Positions 34,429-42,997 of a stretch of DNA of 60,588 bases are shown here, one piece after another. The translations under genes and the position numbers were made by a program. This DNA is from [Flexibacter] sp. ATCC 35208. Lineage in GTDB: Bacteria; Bacteroidota; Bacteroidia; Chitinophagales; Chitinophagaceae. Below the pieces are notes generated by a model that was given only the letters and a program-made list of their open reading frames with translations, was not told the DNA's origin and searched no databases. The DNA is taken from the NCBI RefSeq assembly GCF_001975825.1, contig NZ_MTKN01000023.1, positions 1 through 60,588 of the forward strand, given 5' to 3'. The first letter of the stretch is position 1. Each line of letters begins with the position of its first letter.

Positions 34429-36462
34429 TTATGGCACTACAGGGAAAGCTACAATGCGTACTTTGGTACAACCATAAGGCACGAGCGTAATATCCTGTAC
34501 TGTATTGTCTACTTTTCCTTTGTAAATACCTTCCCTGTCGGTAGGTGGCTGAAAGGCCACACCATTCAGTTCTTTCCAGGAAGGGATGGATTTGGCCGGT
34601 ACGGTGATGGTGACAGGAGCATGTGCCAGATTCCATACGAACTGGTCGTCTACCTGTTTTACCACAGCTGCTTTAAAATGAGCAGCAGGTTTATCCACAT
34701 TGTCCCTGATCAGCGCATAGTTCCATTTGTCTGTAGGATATACACTGAAGTATTCGCCTTCTACTTCGTCCGTCGCTTTCTCCCATCTTTCATTCAGTTT
34801 CAGGGCGTATACCAGTGGGCCTCTTTCTATGGCGCGGGAATGTCGGCCCCATACGGTAGTGGTGATATCCATTGGTAATTGTAATACCAGTTTGTCGTTG
34901 TTTTTCCAGCTACGGTTGATGGTGATCACCTGATTGCCTGTGTCCTTTCGGAGTGGCTGTCCATTCAGGAGAATGGTAGCTTCTTTACACCATGCAGGGA
35001 TGCGTAACTGTAATGGGAAGCTCGCTGCTTTTTTCAATGAGAGCGTGAAGCTGATCTCATCATTGAAAGGATAGGTAGTGGCTTCATGTATCGTCACTTC
35101 CGTTTGCGCTGCGCCAACTTTGGTGGTCAGGTCATTAGGTGCATAAGACAGGGCGGCAATGCCGTTGTCTGGTGTGCTGTACCAGAGTTGAGCAGTGAAC
35201 TTTGTCCAGCCCTGATGCATATTTGCAAGGCAGCAGGTATAGCCGCTTCTGGGACCGAGTACGTTACACATTTCTCTGCTAAAAGGCAGGGAGAAATCGA
35301 ATACGCCTTTGCTGATCTGTACCTGGTTGGCTACCTGAAAGTATTGTTTGTTATTATAGTCATCCGTTGTCTGCGTAGGCAGGGCGTTGAAGGCCATTTT
35401 TTCCAATGCATCCATGTAGTGAACATCGCCGGTGATGGAGATGATGTTTTCCAATGAGTACATGGCTTCTACGATGGCGCAGAGCTCAATGCCCTGAGTA
35501 GGTTCATTACCATTCAGGTCTTCATCGCCGCTGAAGATGCCCATGGGCAGACCATGAACGGTCATGAGGTCATGCCAGCCGGTGTGGAGTGCCTGTAAGT
35601 CCTGCGGATCGCCGGTACGCTGGTAGTTGATAGCGGGCGATTTCAGGGCCATGGCTACGTTCACACCGTGGCGGTTCATCCAGTTTCCCATGTGGGCATA
35701 GGTGGTGGTGCTGATCACCCATTCATGGCCACCCATCCAGCGGGTCCAGGGAAAGGATTGCTGTTCGATCTTGTCTGCCAGTTGTAAGAGGGAGGGATCT
35801 TTGGTGATGCTGTAGAGCCATTGGGCTATCATTACATTGTCCGCACCTCTGGAAGCTGCCCAGTCAGTCCATTTGCCAATGGGGGCAATGTCGAGGGCTT
35901 TCTGCTGGTACTGGAAGTATTTGGTCATGAAGGTGATGACACGCTGATCGCCGGTGGCGGAGTAGTATTGTTGCAGTACTTTGAGCATGACCATTTTGGG
36001 CCACCAGTCGTCGCCGTCGTTGGCGTTGGCAACTTCTACGCTGATGTGTTTTTCTCTTTCAGCACCGGTAAGGGGGCCGAAGTAGCCGCTGGGGCGCTGG
36101 TGGTCGAGGGTCCAGTTGACGTAGCGGAGAACTTTTTCTTTTAATGCTTTGTCGTCAAGGAGATAAGCGAGGGGAAGGGCGCCGTCAAGCCAGTAGGGCG
36201 TTTCTTCCCAGCCGTCGCCTTTGCCGCCGAGCCAGCCATTGTCGTTTTTTAATTTAGCATAGTATTCGTCCAGGTGACCTGTGGAGCCGTCCCGCATGAT
36301 GAGGAGCTGGTGGCGGAGCCAACCGGCTGGCTTGATGCTACCAAGAGGTAGGGTGGTGTACACGGGGGGATGATAGGAAGCCGCGTGTGGAGAGATGTGG
36401 GCCCTTGCCGGGAGTATGGATAATACGGCAAGGGTACAACCCGCGAGGAAATTGATTTTCAT
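34429..36462 (-). CDS. GH127-type beta-L-arabinofuranosidase (DUF1680)
   Basis: 677 aa with a signal peptide (LAGCTLAVLSILPARA). The catalytic (alpha/alpha)6 barrel has WEETPYWLDGALPLAYLLDD and SGYFGP near the start. An E-x-C motif (Glu326, Cys328 in TQGIELCAIVE) and the pair Cys410-Cys411 (SGYTCCLANMHQG) match the zinc-binding Glu/Cys set of GH127 enzymes, in which one of the paired cysteines is the catalytic nucleophile. A jelly-roll C-terminal part follows (GRHSRAIERGPLVYALKL). The expected activity is release of beta-L-arabinofuranose or a related sugar; the close DUF1680 relatives GH137, GH142 and GH146 cannot be excluded by eye. It is first in the unit with the GH78 gene. Confidence 0.87.
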   Translation of the reverse strand: MKINFLAGCTLAVLSILPARAHISPHAASYHPPVYTTLPLGSIKPAGWLRHQLLIMRDGSTGHLDEYYAKLKNDNGWLGGKGDGWEETPYWLDGALPLAYLLDDKALKEKVLRYVNWTLDHQRPSGYFGPLTGAEREKHISVEVANANDGDDWWPKMVMLKVLQQYYSATGDQRVITFMTKYFQYQQKALDIAPIGKWTDWAASRGADNVMIAQWLYSITKDPSLLQLADKIEQQSFPWTRWMGGHEWVISTTTYAHMGNWMNRHGVNVAMALKSPAINYQRTGDPQDLQALHTGWHDLMTVHGLPMGIFSGDEDLNGNEPTQGIELCAIVEAMYSLENIISITGDVHYMDALEKMAFNALPTQTTDDYNNKQYFQVANQVQISKGVFDFSLPFSREMCNVLGPRSGYTCCLANMHQGWTKFTAQLWYSTPDNGIAALSYAPNDLTTKVGAAQTEVTIHEATTYPFNDEISFTLSLKKAASFPLQLRIPAWCKEATILLNGQPLRKDTGNQVITINRSWKNNDKLVLQLPMDITTTVWGRHSRAIERGPLVYALKLNERWEKATDEVEGEYFSVYPTDKWNYALIRDNVDKPAAHFKAAVVKQVDDQFVWNLAHAPVTITVPAKSIPSWKELNGVAFQPPTDREGIYKGKVDNTVQDITLVPYGCTKVRIVAFPVVP

Positions 36463-36589
36463 TCGTTGAGACTTGAGTACAATAATAACGTGAGGAGGTA
36501 AGGTAGAAAAATAAGCGGTAAAAATATAATGTTTACCGAAGTTAACCCTATTTTCACCGGCAATATTAGTCGTATTAACCTCCCTTCTA

Positions 36590-36620
36590 TTGTGCTTTTA
36601 CCGGAACAATAGCATATTTG
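36590..36620 (+). promoter_or_regulatory. Candidate promoter of the ABC transporter genes
   Basis: TTG (36590-36592) and CATATTTG (36613-36620) are 20 bases apart, close to the Bacteroidota -33/-7 arrangement, with the ATG 17 bases further on. The -7 element deviates from TAnnTTTG at its first position. The 175-base divergent gap also must hold the promoter of the GH127/GH78 pair. Confidence 0.4.
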
Positions 36621-36637
36621 TTTAATAATTCACTCTC

Positions 36638-37384
36638 ATGGAAAACAGTATCCTCACCGTATCCGGGCTTAATGTCAGGTATGGTTCCCTGCACGCCGTA
36701 CAGGATGTTTCGTTCGATGTAAAGGCAGGTGAAATCTTTGGGTTGCTCGGTCCGAATGGGGCCGGGAAAACCAGTACACTTAGCGCGATTGAAGGTTTAC
36801 TTCGTCCACAATCCGGGCAGGTCCATATAGCCGGTTATGATATACGACAGCAGCCGCTGCTTGCAAAAGCTAATATGGGGGTACAACTGCAAAGCACCAG
36901 TTTTCAACCGGAGCTGACAGTGGCGGAGATCGTTAGTTTGTATGCAGGATTATATGGGGTGGAACCACGGTTGGAAAAGCTGGGAGAAATACCTCCCCAT
37001 AAGAAAATGTCTGAATTGTCAGGAGGACAGCAACAAAGGGTGAGTTTGCTTATTACTACTATTCACAATCCTAAACTGGTGTTGCTGGATGAACCAACGA
37101 CAGGGCTGGACCCACAATCGAGGAGAAACCTGTGGGAGAAGATAGAGGCTATCAGGGAAAACGGGAATGGGGTGGTGTTGACTACACATAGTATGGAGGA
37201 GGCAGAGGCAGTGTGTGATAGATTGGCAATTATTGATCATGGAAGGGTGTTGACGATTGATACGCCAGAGGGGTTGATAGAGAAATATAGGGATGATCCG
37301 GAGGTGGTGAGTGTATCAAGGAAAGGGAAGATTACACTCGAGGATGTATTTATTGCCCTGACCGGACGGGCGGTTAGATTTTAG
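36638..37384 (+). CDS. ABC transporter ATP-binding protein
   Basis: 248 aa, soluble. Walker A GPNGAGKTST, Q-loop LQSTSFQPELT, signature LSGGQQQR, Walker B LVLLDEPTTGLDP and H-loop TTHSMEEAE are all intact. The short C-terminal end (ITLEDVFIALTGRAVRF) is typical of ATPases that pair with ABC-2 type exporters of drugs, lipids or polysaccharides. Its permease follows after a 157-base gap that contains an inverted-repeat element. Confidence 0.95.
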   Translation: MENSILTVSGLNVRYGSLHAVQDVSFDVKAGEIFGLLGPNGAGKTSTLSAIEGLLRPQSGQVHIAGYDIRQQPLLAKANMGVQLQSTSFQPELTVAEIVSLYAGLYGVEPRLEKLGEIPPHKKMSELSGGQQQRVSLLITTIHNPKLVLLDEPTTGLDPQSRRNLWEKIEAIRENGNGVVLTTHSMEEAEAVCDRLAIIDHGRVLTIDTPEGLIEKYRDDPEVVSVSRKGKITLEDVFIALTGRAVRF

Positions 37385-37390
37385 AAATAT

Positions 37391-37494
37391 TCGGGCCTGA
37401 CTAAAAAGTAAAACGAAGGCGTTCAGAATTGCGTAAAAGCAATTTCGGCTCCATCACCTACCCGAGAGGGGATAATCTTTTTGGTCAGACCCGA
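37391..37494. repeat. Long inverted-repeat element between ABC ATPase and permease genes
   Basis: Arms TCGGGCCTGACTAAAAAG (37391-37408) and CTTTTTGGTCAGACCCGA (37477-37494) match in 16 of 18 positions as inverse complements, one mismatch becoming a G-U wobble in RNA. Inside is a second hairpin AATTGC-GTAAAA-GCAATT (37427-37444), and just after is GGCC-TGC-GGCC. The element interrupts an otherwise ordinary two-gene unit. No flanking target duplication was found. Confidence 0.65.
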
Positions 37495-37541
37495 GGCGTG
37501 GCCTGCGGCCGGCTTTTAAATGAAACAAAATATTCTTTTAT

Positions 37542-38282
37542 ATGCTACCTTCTTCTACTAATGTTTTCAAAGCCTTATTCAAAGCAGACCTTCTTATTCA
37601 ATGGCGTAACCGCAGAGCGGTTTTCATGGTCCTGCTGATCCCTGTATTTATCCTCTTCTGCTGGAAAAATGCAGTTGCCAAAATCGGCCCTTACTTCGTA
37701 TTAAGTACCTGCCTCACTTTAGGTTTGATCTCCATTGGCCTCATGGGCTACTCAGCCACCATAACCCGCGACAGGGACAAAGGCGTGTTCCAGCGGCTAC
37801 GGGTCGCCCCTTTTAACCCTGCATTGATTATGGCCAGCAAGTTGCTCGTGCAGCTCATGATGATCTTTGTGTTAACGATCCTAATTTTCGTGAGTGGTTA
37901 TTATTTTGATGGCATCACGATTTCTACACAGGGTTATGTGGTCACCTTCTTTACCGCTTTGATAGGTGGTGCTGTTTACCTGAGTCTCGGCCAACTGATC
38001 ACGGGGCTTATCACCAATCCAGAGTCAGTGAATGGCGCTACCAGGATGATCTACTTTGTGTTTATCATGGTAGGTATGCTGGGTGAACTGGGTACACTGG
38101 GTGATAAATTTAAAACGGTGTCCATCTGGTCACCTTATGGAACAGTGAAGGCGATCATCAGTACAGGCATGCAGCCAGGACACTGGGATATGATTAGTAC
38201 CCAGGCGCTGGCGTTCTGCCTGATCTATGCGGTCGTTTTTGCCGGAATCGGTATCAGGAAATTTCGCTGGGCGGTGAAATAA
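37542..38282 (+). CDS. ABC-2 type permease
   Basis: 246 aa with about six hydrophobic segments (RAVFMVLLIPVFILFCW, YFVLSTCLTLGLISIGLMGY, LLVQLMMIFVLTILIFVSGY, VVTFFTALIGGAVYLSLGQL, MIYFVFIMVGMLGELGTLGD, ALAFCLIYAVVFAGIGI). The cytoplasmic loop DRDKGVFQRLRVAPFNPALI is the conserved ABC-2 permease loop (RExGTxxRLRxxP in other members). With the upstream ATPase it forms an exporter of unknown substrate. Its 3' end overlaps the convergent HAD gene by 29 bases. Confidence 0.92.
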   Translation: MLPSSTNVFKALFKADLLIQWRNRRAVFMVLLIPVFILFCWKNAVAKIGPYFVLSTCLTLGLISIGLMGYSATITRDRDKGVFQRLRVAPFNPALIMASKLLVQLMMIFVLTILIFVSGYYFDGITISTQGYVVTFFTALIGGAVYLSLGQLITGLITNPESVNGATRMIYFVFIMVGMLGELGTLGDKFKTVSIWSPYGTVKAIISTGMQPGHWDMISTQALAFCLIYAVVFAGIGIRKFRWAVK

Positions 38283-38961
38283 ACATTGGCAATATATCCA
38301 GTATCTGTTCCACCTGCCTGAAGTTAGGGCTGTCTATGTGCACATCTATATGTTCATGCGCCCAGGTAGTGTGAAAAGGAATATGGATAGCATGACCACC
38401 TAAATCCAGTACCGGCAGTACATCCGACTTCAGACTATTGCCTATCATCAGGAATTGTTCTGGCTGGATGTCCAGGTGTTTCAATAACTTCTTATAGTCC
38501 TTCGGTTGCTTTTCGGACATTACTTCTACATGGTGGAAGTAATGATCCAGGCCGGAGTTTTTAAGTTTCCGTTCCTGGTCCAGCAGGTCTCCCTTGGTAG
38601 CTACTACCAGCCGATAATCACCTTTTAGTGATTGCAATACTTCTTCCACACCATCCAGTACTACGATAGGGCGTGCCAATAACGCCTTGCCATAGGTGAT
38701 GATCTTGTCAACGGCAGTGATGTCGATGGTATTATTGCTGACAGTAAGAGCTGTCTCAATCATGGAAAGCATGAATCCTTTGATACCATACCCATAAAGG
38801 GTGAGGTTCTTGATTTCTGTGTGCAACAGTTCCCTGGCTACAGTGTGCTGGGGCAGGTAGGCTTCCATTAGTTGGCAGAACTCGTTCTCTGTTTCACGAA
38901 AATAGGGTTCATTGACCCAGAGTGTATCGTCTGCATCGAATGCGATTACTTTTATACTCAT
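38254..38961 (-). CDS. HAD-superfamily hydrolase
   Basis: 235 aa, cytoplasmic. Motif I FDADDTLW (DxDxT with nucleophile Asp), a helical C1 cap, motif II VVATKGD, motif III KQPKDYKKL and motif IV MIGNSLKSDVLPVLDLGG are all present, so a phosphatase or related phosphotransferase with a small-molecule substrate is likely. The substrate cannot be predicted. It is convergent with, and overlaps, the ABC permease gene. Confidence 0.92.
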   Translation of the reverse strand: MSIKVIAFDADDTLWVNEPYFRETENEFCQLMEAYLPQHTVARELLHTEIKNLTLYGYGIKGFMLSMIETALTVSNNTIDITAVDKIITYGKALLARPIVVLDGVEEVLQSLKGDYRLVVATKGDLLDQERKLKNSGLDHYFHHVEVMSEKQPKDYKKLLKHLDIQPEQFLMIGNSLKSDVLPVLDLGGHAIHIPFHTTWAHEHIDVHIDSPNFRQVEQILDILPMFISPPSEIS

Positions 38962-39111
38962 AAGTTAACAACGGGTTACAATACTAAAATAATTCTTTTT
39001 GATGGAGAATCGGGTGCAGTGAAGAGATTGCAAAAAAAATCAATACGCCTTCGGTAAACTGATTTTTTTCTGACCTATCTTGCCCCTGCGAACTAAATTA
39101 AACCTACTGTC

Positions 39112-39885
39112 ATGGAAAATTTGTTTACAGTTGATTCTCTTATCAGCCTGTTAACCTTAAGCGTACTCGAAATTGTTTTGGGTATAGACAACATTGTATT
39201 TATTTCTATCCTTGCCGGCAAGCTGCCGGAAGAACAACAAAAAAAAGCCCGGAGGCTGGGTTTGACCCTGGCCATGTTTATCCGCATTGGCTTATTGATG
39301 TCTATCAGCTGGATCATGTCATTGACAGCCCCGCTTTTCAATCCGGGTAACTGGATTGGCATTCAAAATCCTAAGTGGCTGGAAATGGCGGAAATCTCTG
39401 GCAGGGATCTCATTCTGCTCATTGGTGGTCTCTTTTTGATTTACAAAAGCACATCAGAAATTCATGAGAAACTGGAAGGCGGAGAGCATACTACCAATAC
39501 GCCTAAAGTAACCAGTTTTTCACAGACGATCATCCAGATCTTACTCCTGGATATTGTCTTCTCCCTGGATTCTGTGATCACCGCTGTGGGCATGGCAGAT
39601 CATATTGAAATTATGATCGCGGCCGTGATCATTGCTGTCGGTATTATGCTGCTGGCATCAGAAGGGATCAGTAAATTTGTGAACATACATCCTACCGTGA
39701 AAATGCTGGCACTGTCCTTCCTGCTACTCATCGGTGTGTCATTACTGGCAGAAGCATTTGATCAGCACATTCCAAAGGGGTATATTTACTTTGCGATGGC
39801 GTTCTCCGTATTTATCGAATTATTAAATCTGAAAATGCGTGCAAAGAGCGCTCATCCGGTAAAGCTCAAACAGACGAAATTATAA
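39112..39885 (+). CDS. TerC family integral membrane protein
   Basis: 257 aa with about seven membrane helices and the two TerC signatures LTLSVLEIVLGIDNIVFISI near the N-terminus and LLDIVFSLDSVITAVGMAD in the middle, whose buried acidic residues are linked to metal (manganese or calcium) export in this family. A cytoplasmic loop EKLEGGEHTTNTPKVTSF separates the two halves. A TATCTTGC sequence about 35 bases upstream may be its -7 element. It precedes the dioxygenase gene by 7 bases. Confidence 0.93.
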   Translation: MENLFTVDSLISLLTLSVLEIVLGIDNIVFISILAGKLPEEQQKKARRLGLTLAMFIRIGLLMSISWIMSLTAPLFNPGNWIGIQNPKWLEMAEISGRDLILLIGGLFLIYKSTSEIHEKLEGGEHTTNTPKVTSFSQTIIQILLLDIVFSLDSVITAVGMADHIEIMIAAVIIAVGIMLLASEGISKFVNIHPTVKMLALSFLLLIGVSLLAEAFDQHIPKGYIYFAMAFSVFIELLNLKMRAKSAHPVKLKQTKL

Positions 39886-39892
39886 TAGAACA

Positions 39893-40708
39893 GTGCATCG
39901 GAAATCATTTATCAAAATGGCAGCATTGCTGCCATTTTTGCCTTACTCTTCACAGATAGAAAAGGCGCTGAACCTGCCAGGTATGTTCCAGCCAACGGAG
40001 AAAATGCCTGTATTTTTTGTAGGACATGGCGATCCTGAGAATGCTTTCCGGGATAATCCTTTTACGCAGGCCCTCGCCAAAATGGGGAAAGAACTCCCCC
40101 GCAAGCCCACAGCCATCATGGTGATTTCGGCACATTACCTCACCGCCGAAGAATCTTACCTGAAAGTACCCGGACATTTCAATTGCCCTTACTACAGCGT
40201 ATACGGTGCCACCGCCTTTAAAGATAAAGTGCCGCAGGTGACCGTGGACGAAAGTACGGATATGGACCACGGTGCATTTTCAGTATTGCGACACATGGCG
40301 CCTGAGATGGATGTACCGGTGATGGAGTTAAGTATCCCCATGGCACAACGACTGGATTACCACTGGAAACTGGCGCAGTACCTGAAACCGCTGCGGGAAA
40401 AAGGTGTACTGATCATTGGGAGTGGCAATATTGTACATAACCTTGAAAAGGGATTTTTCAAAGCGAAACCTTATTCATGGGCGATTGAGTTCGATGAATG
40501 GGTAAAAAAGCGAATTGACGAACGGGATTTCGGTAGTTTGTTTTACTATAATAATCTGGGTAAGATCGCCTTGAAAGCAGTTCCTACCACAGATCATTAT
40601 ATTCCCATGCTGTATGCCATTGCAATGGCAGATAAGCATGAGAATATTCAATACACTTATGAAGAAGTATTTTCAGCATTCAGTATGCGATGCTTCAGAG
40701 TGGGATGA
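39893..40708 (+). CDS. DODA-type extradiol ring-opening dioxygenase (YgiD-like)
   Basis: 271 aa. Metal-ligand histidines of the class III extradiol fold are visible in FFVGHGDPENAFRDN, VISAHYLTAEESY, GSGNIVHNLEKG and PTTDHYIPMLYAI, as in 4,5-DOPA extradiol dioxygenase, which opens catechol rings with zinc or iron. The start is a GTG at 39893, 8 bases after TerC; an ATG nine codons later is an alternative. The N-terminus RKSFIKMAALLPFLPYSSQ resembles the Tat-like or hydrophobic leaders seen in many Bacteroidota homologues, so export is possible. Confidence 0.87.
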   Translation: MHRKSFIKMAALLPFLPYSSQIEKALNLPGMFQPTEKMPVFFVGHGDPENAFRDNPFTQALAKMGKELPRKPTAIMVISAHYLTAEESYLKVPGHFNCPYYSVYGATAFKDKVPQVTVDESTDMDHGAFSVLRHMAPEMDVPVMELSIPMAQRLDYHWKLAQYLKPLREKGVLIIGSGNIVHNLEKGFFKAKPYSWAIEFDEWVKKRIDERDFGSLFYYNNLGKIALKAVPTTDHYIPMLYAIAMADKHENIQYTYEEVFSAFSMRCFRVG

Positions 40709-40750
40709 TTCACCTTCTTTTCTATTTGAATAGTAAAGTCAGCAGACTTT

Positions 40751-40769
40751 TCATCCTGTAAAAGGATGA
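40751..40769. terminator. Weak hairpin between converging dioxygenase and thioesterase genes
   Basis: TCATCCT and AGGATGA pair around GTAAA. No proper U tract follows on either strand, so its role as a terminator is uncertain. Confidence 0.35.
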
Positions 40770-40816
40770 TCTTCTACAAGTTAGTAACGATTATGAAATT
40801 GTAAAATACGCGGGTA

Positions 40817-41206
40817 TTATTCGCGCAGGCGCTCGTCGGTATAGGTAATCTCCGTCTTGCCGTGTGCCAGTGGTTTACCATTCTCATCTACACTCACAAA
40901 TACCATCTTATCGATGGTCAGGATGCTCTTCTTGGTAATTTTGTTACGGGCTTCGCAGGTAAGGGTCAGAGAGGTGTTACCAAAGTGCACTGCCTTGATA
41001 CCTAATTCCAGGATATCCCCCTGCTTGGCGGAGCTGATGAAATTGATTTCAGACATGTACTTAGTCACACAACGGTTGGTACCTAACTGGATGATGGCGT
41101 ATATGGCGGCCTCTTCATCGATCCAGGATAATAAACTACCGCCGAACAAAGAACCGTGAGCATTTAAATCCTCCGGTTTTACCCATTTTCTAGTATAAAA
41201 ATTCAT
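40817..41206 (-). CDS. Hotdog-fold acyl-CoA thioesterase (YciA-like)
   Basis: 129 aa single hotdog domain: LNAHGSLFGGSLLSWIDEEA (the HGxxFGGxxLxxxD active helix), then TKYMSEINFISSAKQGDILE and LTLTCEARNKITKKSILTID. It hydrolyses short or medium acyl-CoA esters in the cytoplasm. It begins 24 bases after the PL11 lyase gene on the same strand with no terminator between, so it may be read through from the pectin operon although its job is housekeeping. Confidence 0.9.
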   Translation of the reverse strand: MNFYTRKWVKPEDLNAHGSLFGGSLLSWIDEEAAIYAIIQLGTNRCVTKYMSEINFISSAKQGDILELGIKAVHFGNTSLTLTCEARNKITKKSILTIDKMVFVSVDENGKPLAHGKTEITYTDERLRE

Positions 41207-41230
41207 TGCACATTCTATTGCAACGCAAAA

Positions 41231-42997
41231 TTAAAACTTTCCAGGATAAAACCCTGTATGGGGCGGCTGGTTATAGCCCACATTCTGCCATATGATGCTC
41301 ATTCTGTACTGGTGATCCTGCATTAAAGTGATGATCCTGTGGGTGGTAGGGATGGTTGTGGTATAAATTCTCAGAGATTGATTATCTGACGTTCTCATGA
41401 CTAATTCCTCTCTCCAATCGCCAAAAAGGTCCGCCGTTAAGGTAGGTGTAGCTTTAGTGCCGTTATTTGCTACACAACCTTCAGCCGTGAAAATGGTTCC
41501 TCTGCCATACTTGTCGATATGGTTGCCATCGAGGAGCTCGCGGCTCAGGTCTCCATCCCACCAGATGAGAAAGTTCGTAGAGCGGGGCGCATCGCCAATA
41601 CGGTTGCCTTTTGTATCGTAGAGTCCTTTGGAGCCTGACCACCAGAGTTGGGCGCCTTTGCGGGTGCTATCGATATTTTCAGCGACCCCACGACCTACAT
41701 CCTGATCTATGGAACCCCTGAACAGGATCTGGCCGGTGCGGGCATCGTACAATGCAGCGCCAGTGCCTTTGGCGCCATTTTCCAGTTCATGAATTCCAAA
41801 CACTTCCAAACCCGGGTGATCGGGATCCAGGTCACCTACATGCAGGGCATCGCCATGACGCAGGCCAGTGGTGTAAAGCCCTTTGCCATCATCGTCTACA
41901 CACATGGAGCCATAGATGATCTCGTCTTTGCCATCGTTATCCACATCGGCCACACTTAGGTTGTGGTTGCCCATACCGGAGTAAGGGCTACGACCGTCTT
42001 TGGTATCGAATACCCAGCGGGAAGTGAGTTTGCCGTCCTGGAAATCCCAGGCAGCGAGTACGATGCGGCCATAGTAACCTCTGCACATGACTACGCTAGG
42101 GTGCTTGCCATCGAGGTAAGCTACGCAGGCAAGAAAGCGGTCTACCCTATTGCCGTAATGGTCTGTACCACCATTGCCTCCATAACCGCCCCAGCCACCG
42201 ATATCGCCACGACCGGGGATGTAATCGGTAGTAGCCAGTGCTTCGCCGGTCTTGCCACTGAAGATCGTAAAGTATTCAGGCCCTGTCAGGATCCTGCCGA
42301 ATGATTTGGATGTCGGGTCCAGATCGCGGTAGTCTTTTGTGCTGTCGCCAATTACCTTCCCTTTGCCATCTATAGTGCCATCGGCGGTTTTGCAGGCAAA
42401 TTCGGCAATGCCATCACCATCTAAGTCGTAGACCATGAACTGGGTATAGTGGGCGCCTTCGCGGATGTTACGCCCCAGGTTAATTTCCCAAAGGAAGGTG
42501 CCATCCAGTTTGTAGGCCTGAAAGATGGGCGGATCGGTAATGCCGGATTGGGAATTGTCTTTGCCCCGGCCGGTTTGATGGAGGATGATCTCGTATTGGC
42601 CATCACCATCCAGGTCCGCGGCCGAGGCATCGTTGGGTGTGTAACCAGGTGGTGTTTTGAGGGGAATAGTGAGGTATTGCTGAATGGGTGCATCTGCCTG
42701 GATGGTGTAAGTAGCCGTGTTGGTTTCTTTTCCACCAATGACAGATTTGACCAGATATGTATGGGTATGGTGAATATCGGCGTGGTTATCCACATAGTTG
42801 GTGACAGACTGGGAAGATAACTTTTGCAGTTGACCATCTGTTTGCCTGTAGATATTGAAAGTAATAGCAGATGGATCTGTGTCAAGCAGGCGCCAGCTGA
42901 GGAAAGTCTGGGTAGGTGATTGCGGAATAGCAATGAGGCCACGATCCAGTTTTTCACCGGGTGCGAATAATAAAAGAAATAAGAGGTGCATCATCAT
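41231..42997 (-). CDS. PL11 family rhamnogalacturonan lyase
   Basis: 588 aa. The N-terminus is a short signal (MMMHLLFLLLFAPG) and a fibronectin-like domain (FLSWRLLDTDPSAITFNIYR). The rest is the eight-bladed propeller of PL11 with repeated calcium-binding loops: DASAADLDGDGQYEI, VYDLDGDGIAEFACKTADG, LSVADVDNDGKDEIIYG and GDWREELVMRTSDN. PL11 enzymes cleave the rhamnogalacturonan-I backbone by beta-elimination. The stop of the SusD gene and this ATG are adjacent (TAGATG), so it is cotranslated with the second SusCD pair. It is the last degradative gene of the operon and gives the best clue to the substrate. Confidence 0.94.
   Translation of the reverse strand: MMMHLLFLLLFAPGEKLDRGLIAIPQSPTQTFLSWRLLDTDPSAITFNIYRQTDGQLQKLSSQSVTNYVDNHADIHHTHTYLVKSVIGGKETNTATYTIQADAPIQQYLTIPLKTPPGYTPNDASAADLDGDGQYEIILHQTGRGKDNSQSGITDPPIFQAYKLDGTFLWEINLGRNIREGAHYTQFMVYDLDGDGIAEFACKTADGTIDGKGKVIGDSTKDYRDLDPTSKSFGRILTGPEYFTIFSGKTGEALATTDYIPGRGDIGGWGGYGGNGGTDHYGNRVDRFLACVAYLDGKHPSVVMCRGYYGRIVLAAWDFQDGKLTSRWVFDTKDGRSPYSGMGNHNLSVADVDNDGKDEIIYGSMCVDDDGKGLYTTGLRHGDALHVGDLDPDHPGLEVFGIHELENGAKGTGAALYDARTGQILFRGSIDQDVGRGVAENIDSTRKGAQLWWSGSKGLYDTKGNRIGDAPRSTNFLIWWDGDLSRELLDGNHIDKYGRGTIFTAEGCVANNGTKATPTLTADLFGDWREELVMRTSDNQSLRIYTTTIPTTHRIITLMQDHQYRMSIIWQNVGYNQPPHTGFYPGKF

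Noticed and set aside
37429..37638. A 69-codon plus-strand frame between ABC ATPase and permease
   Set aside because: It runs through the inverted-repeat element and into the permease gene in another frame; no family features and no plausible ribosome site.
39032..39069. A/T-rich inverted repeat (AAAAAAATCA and TGATTTTTTT) between HAD and TerC
   Set aside because: The arms are almost all A/T with a 17-base loop and lie between divergent genes where no terminator is needed; chance pairing is likely.
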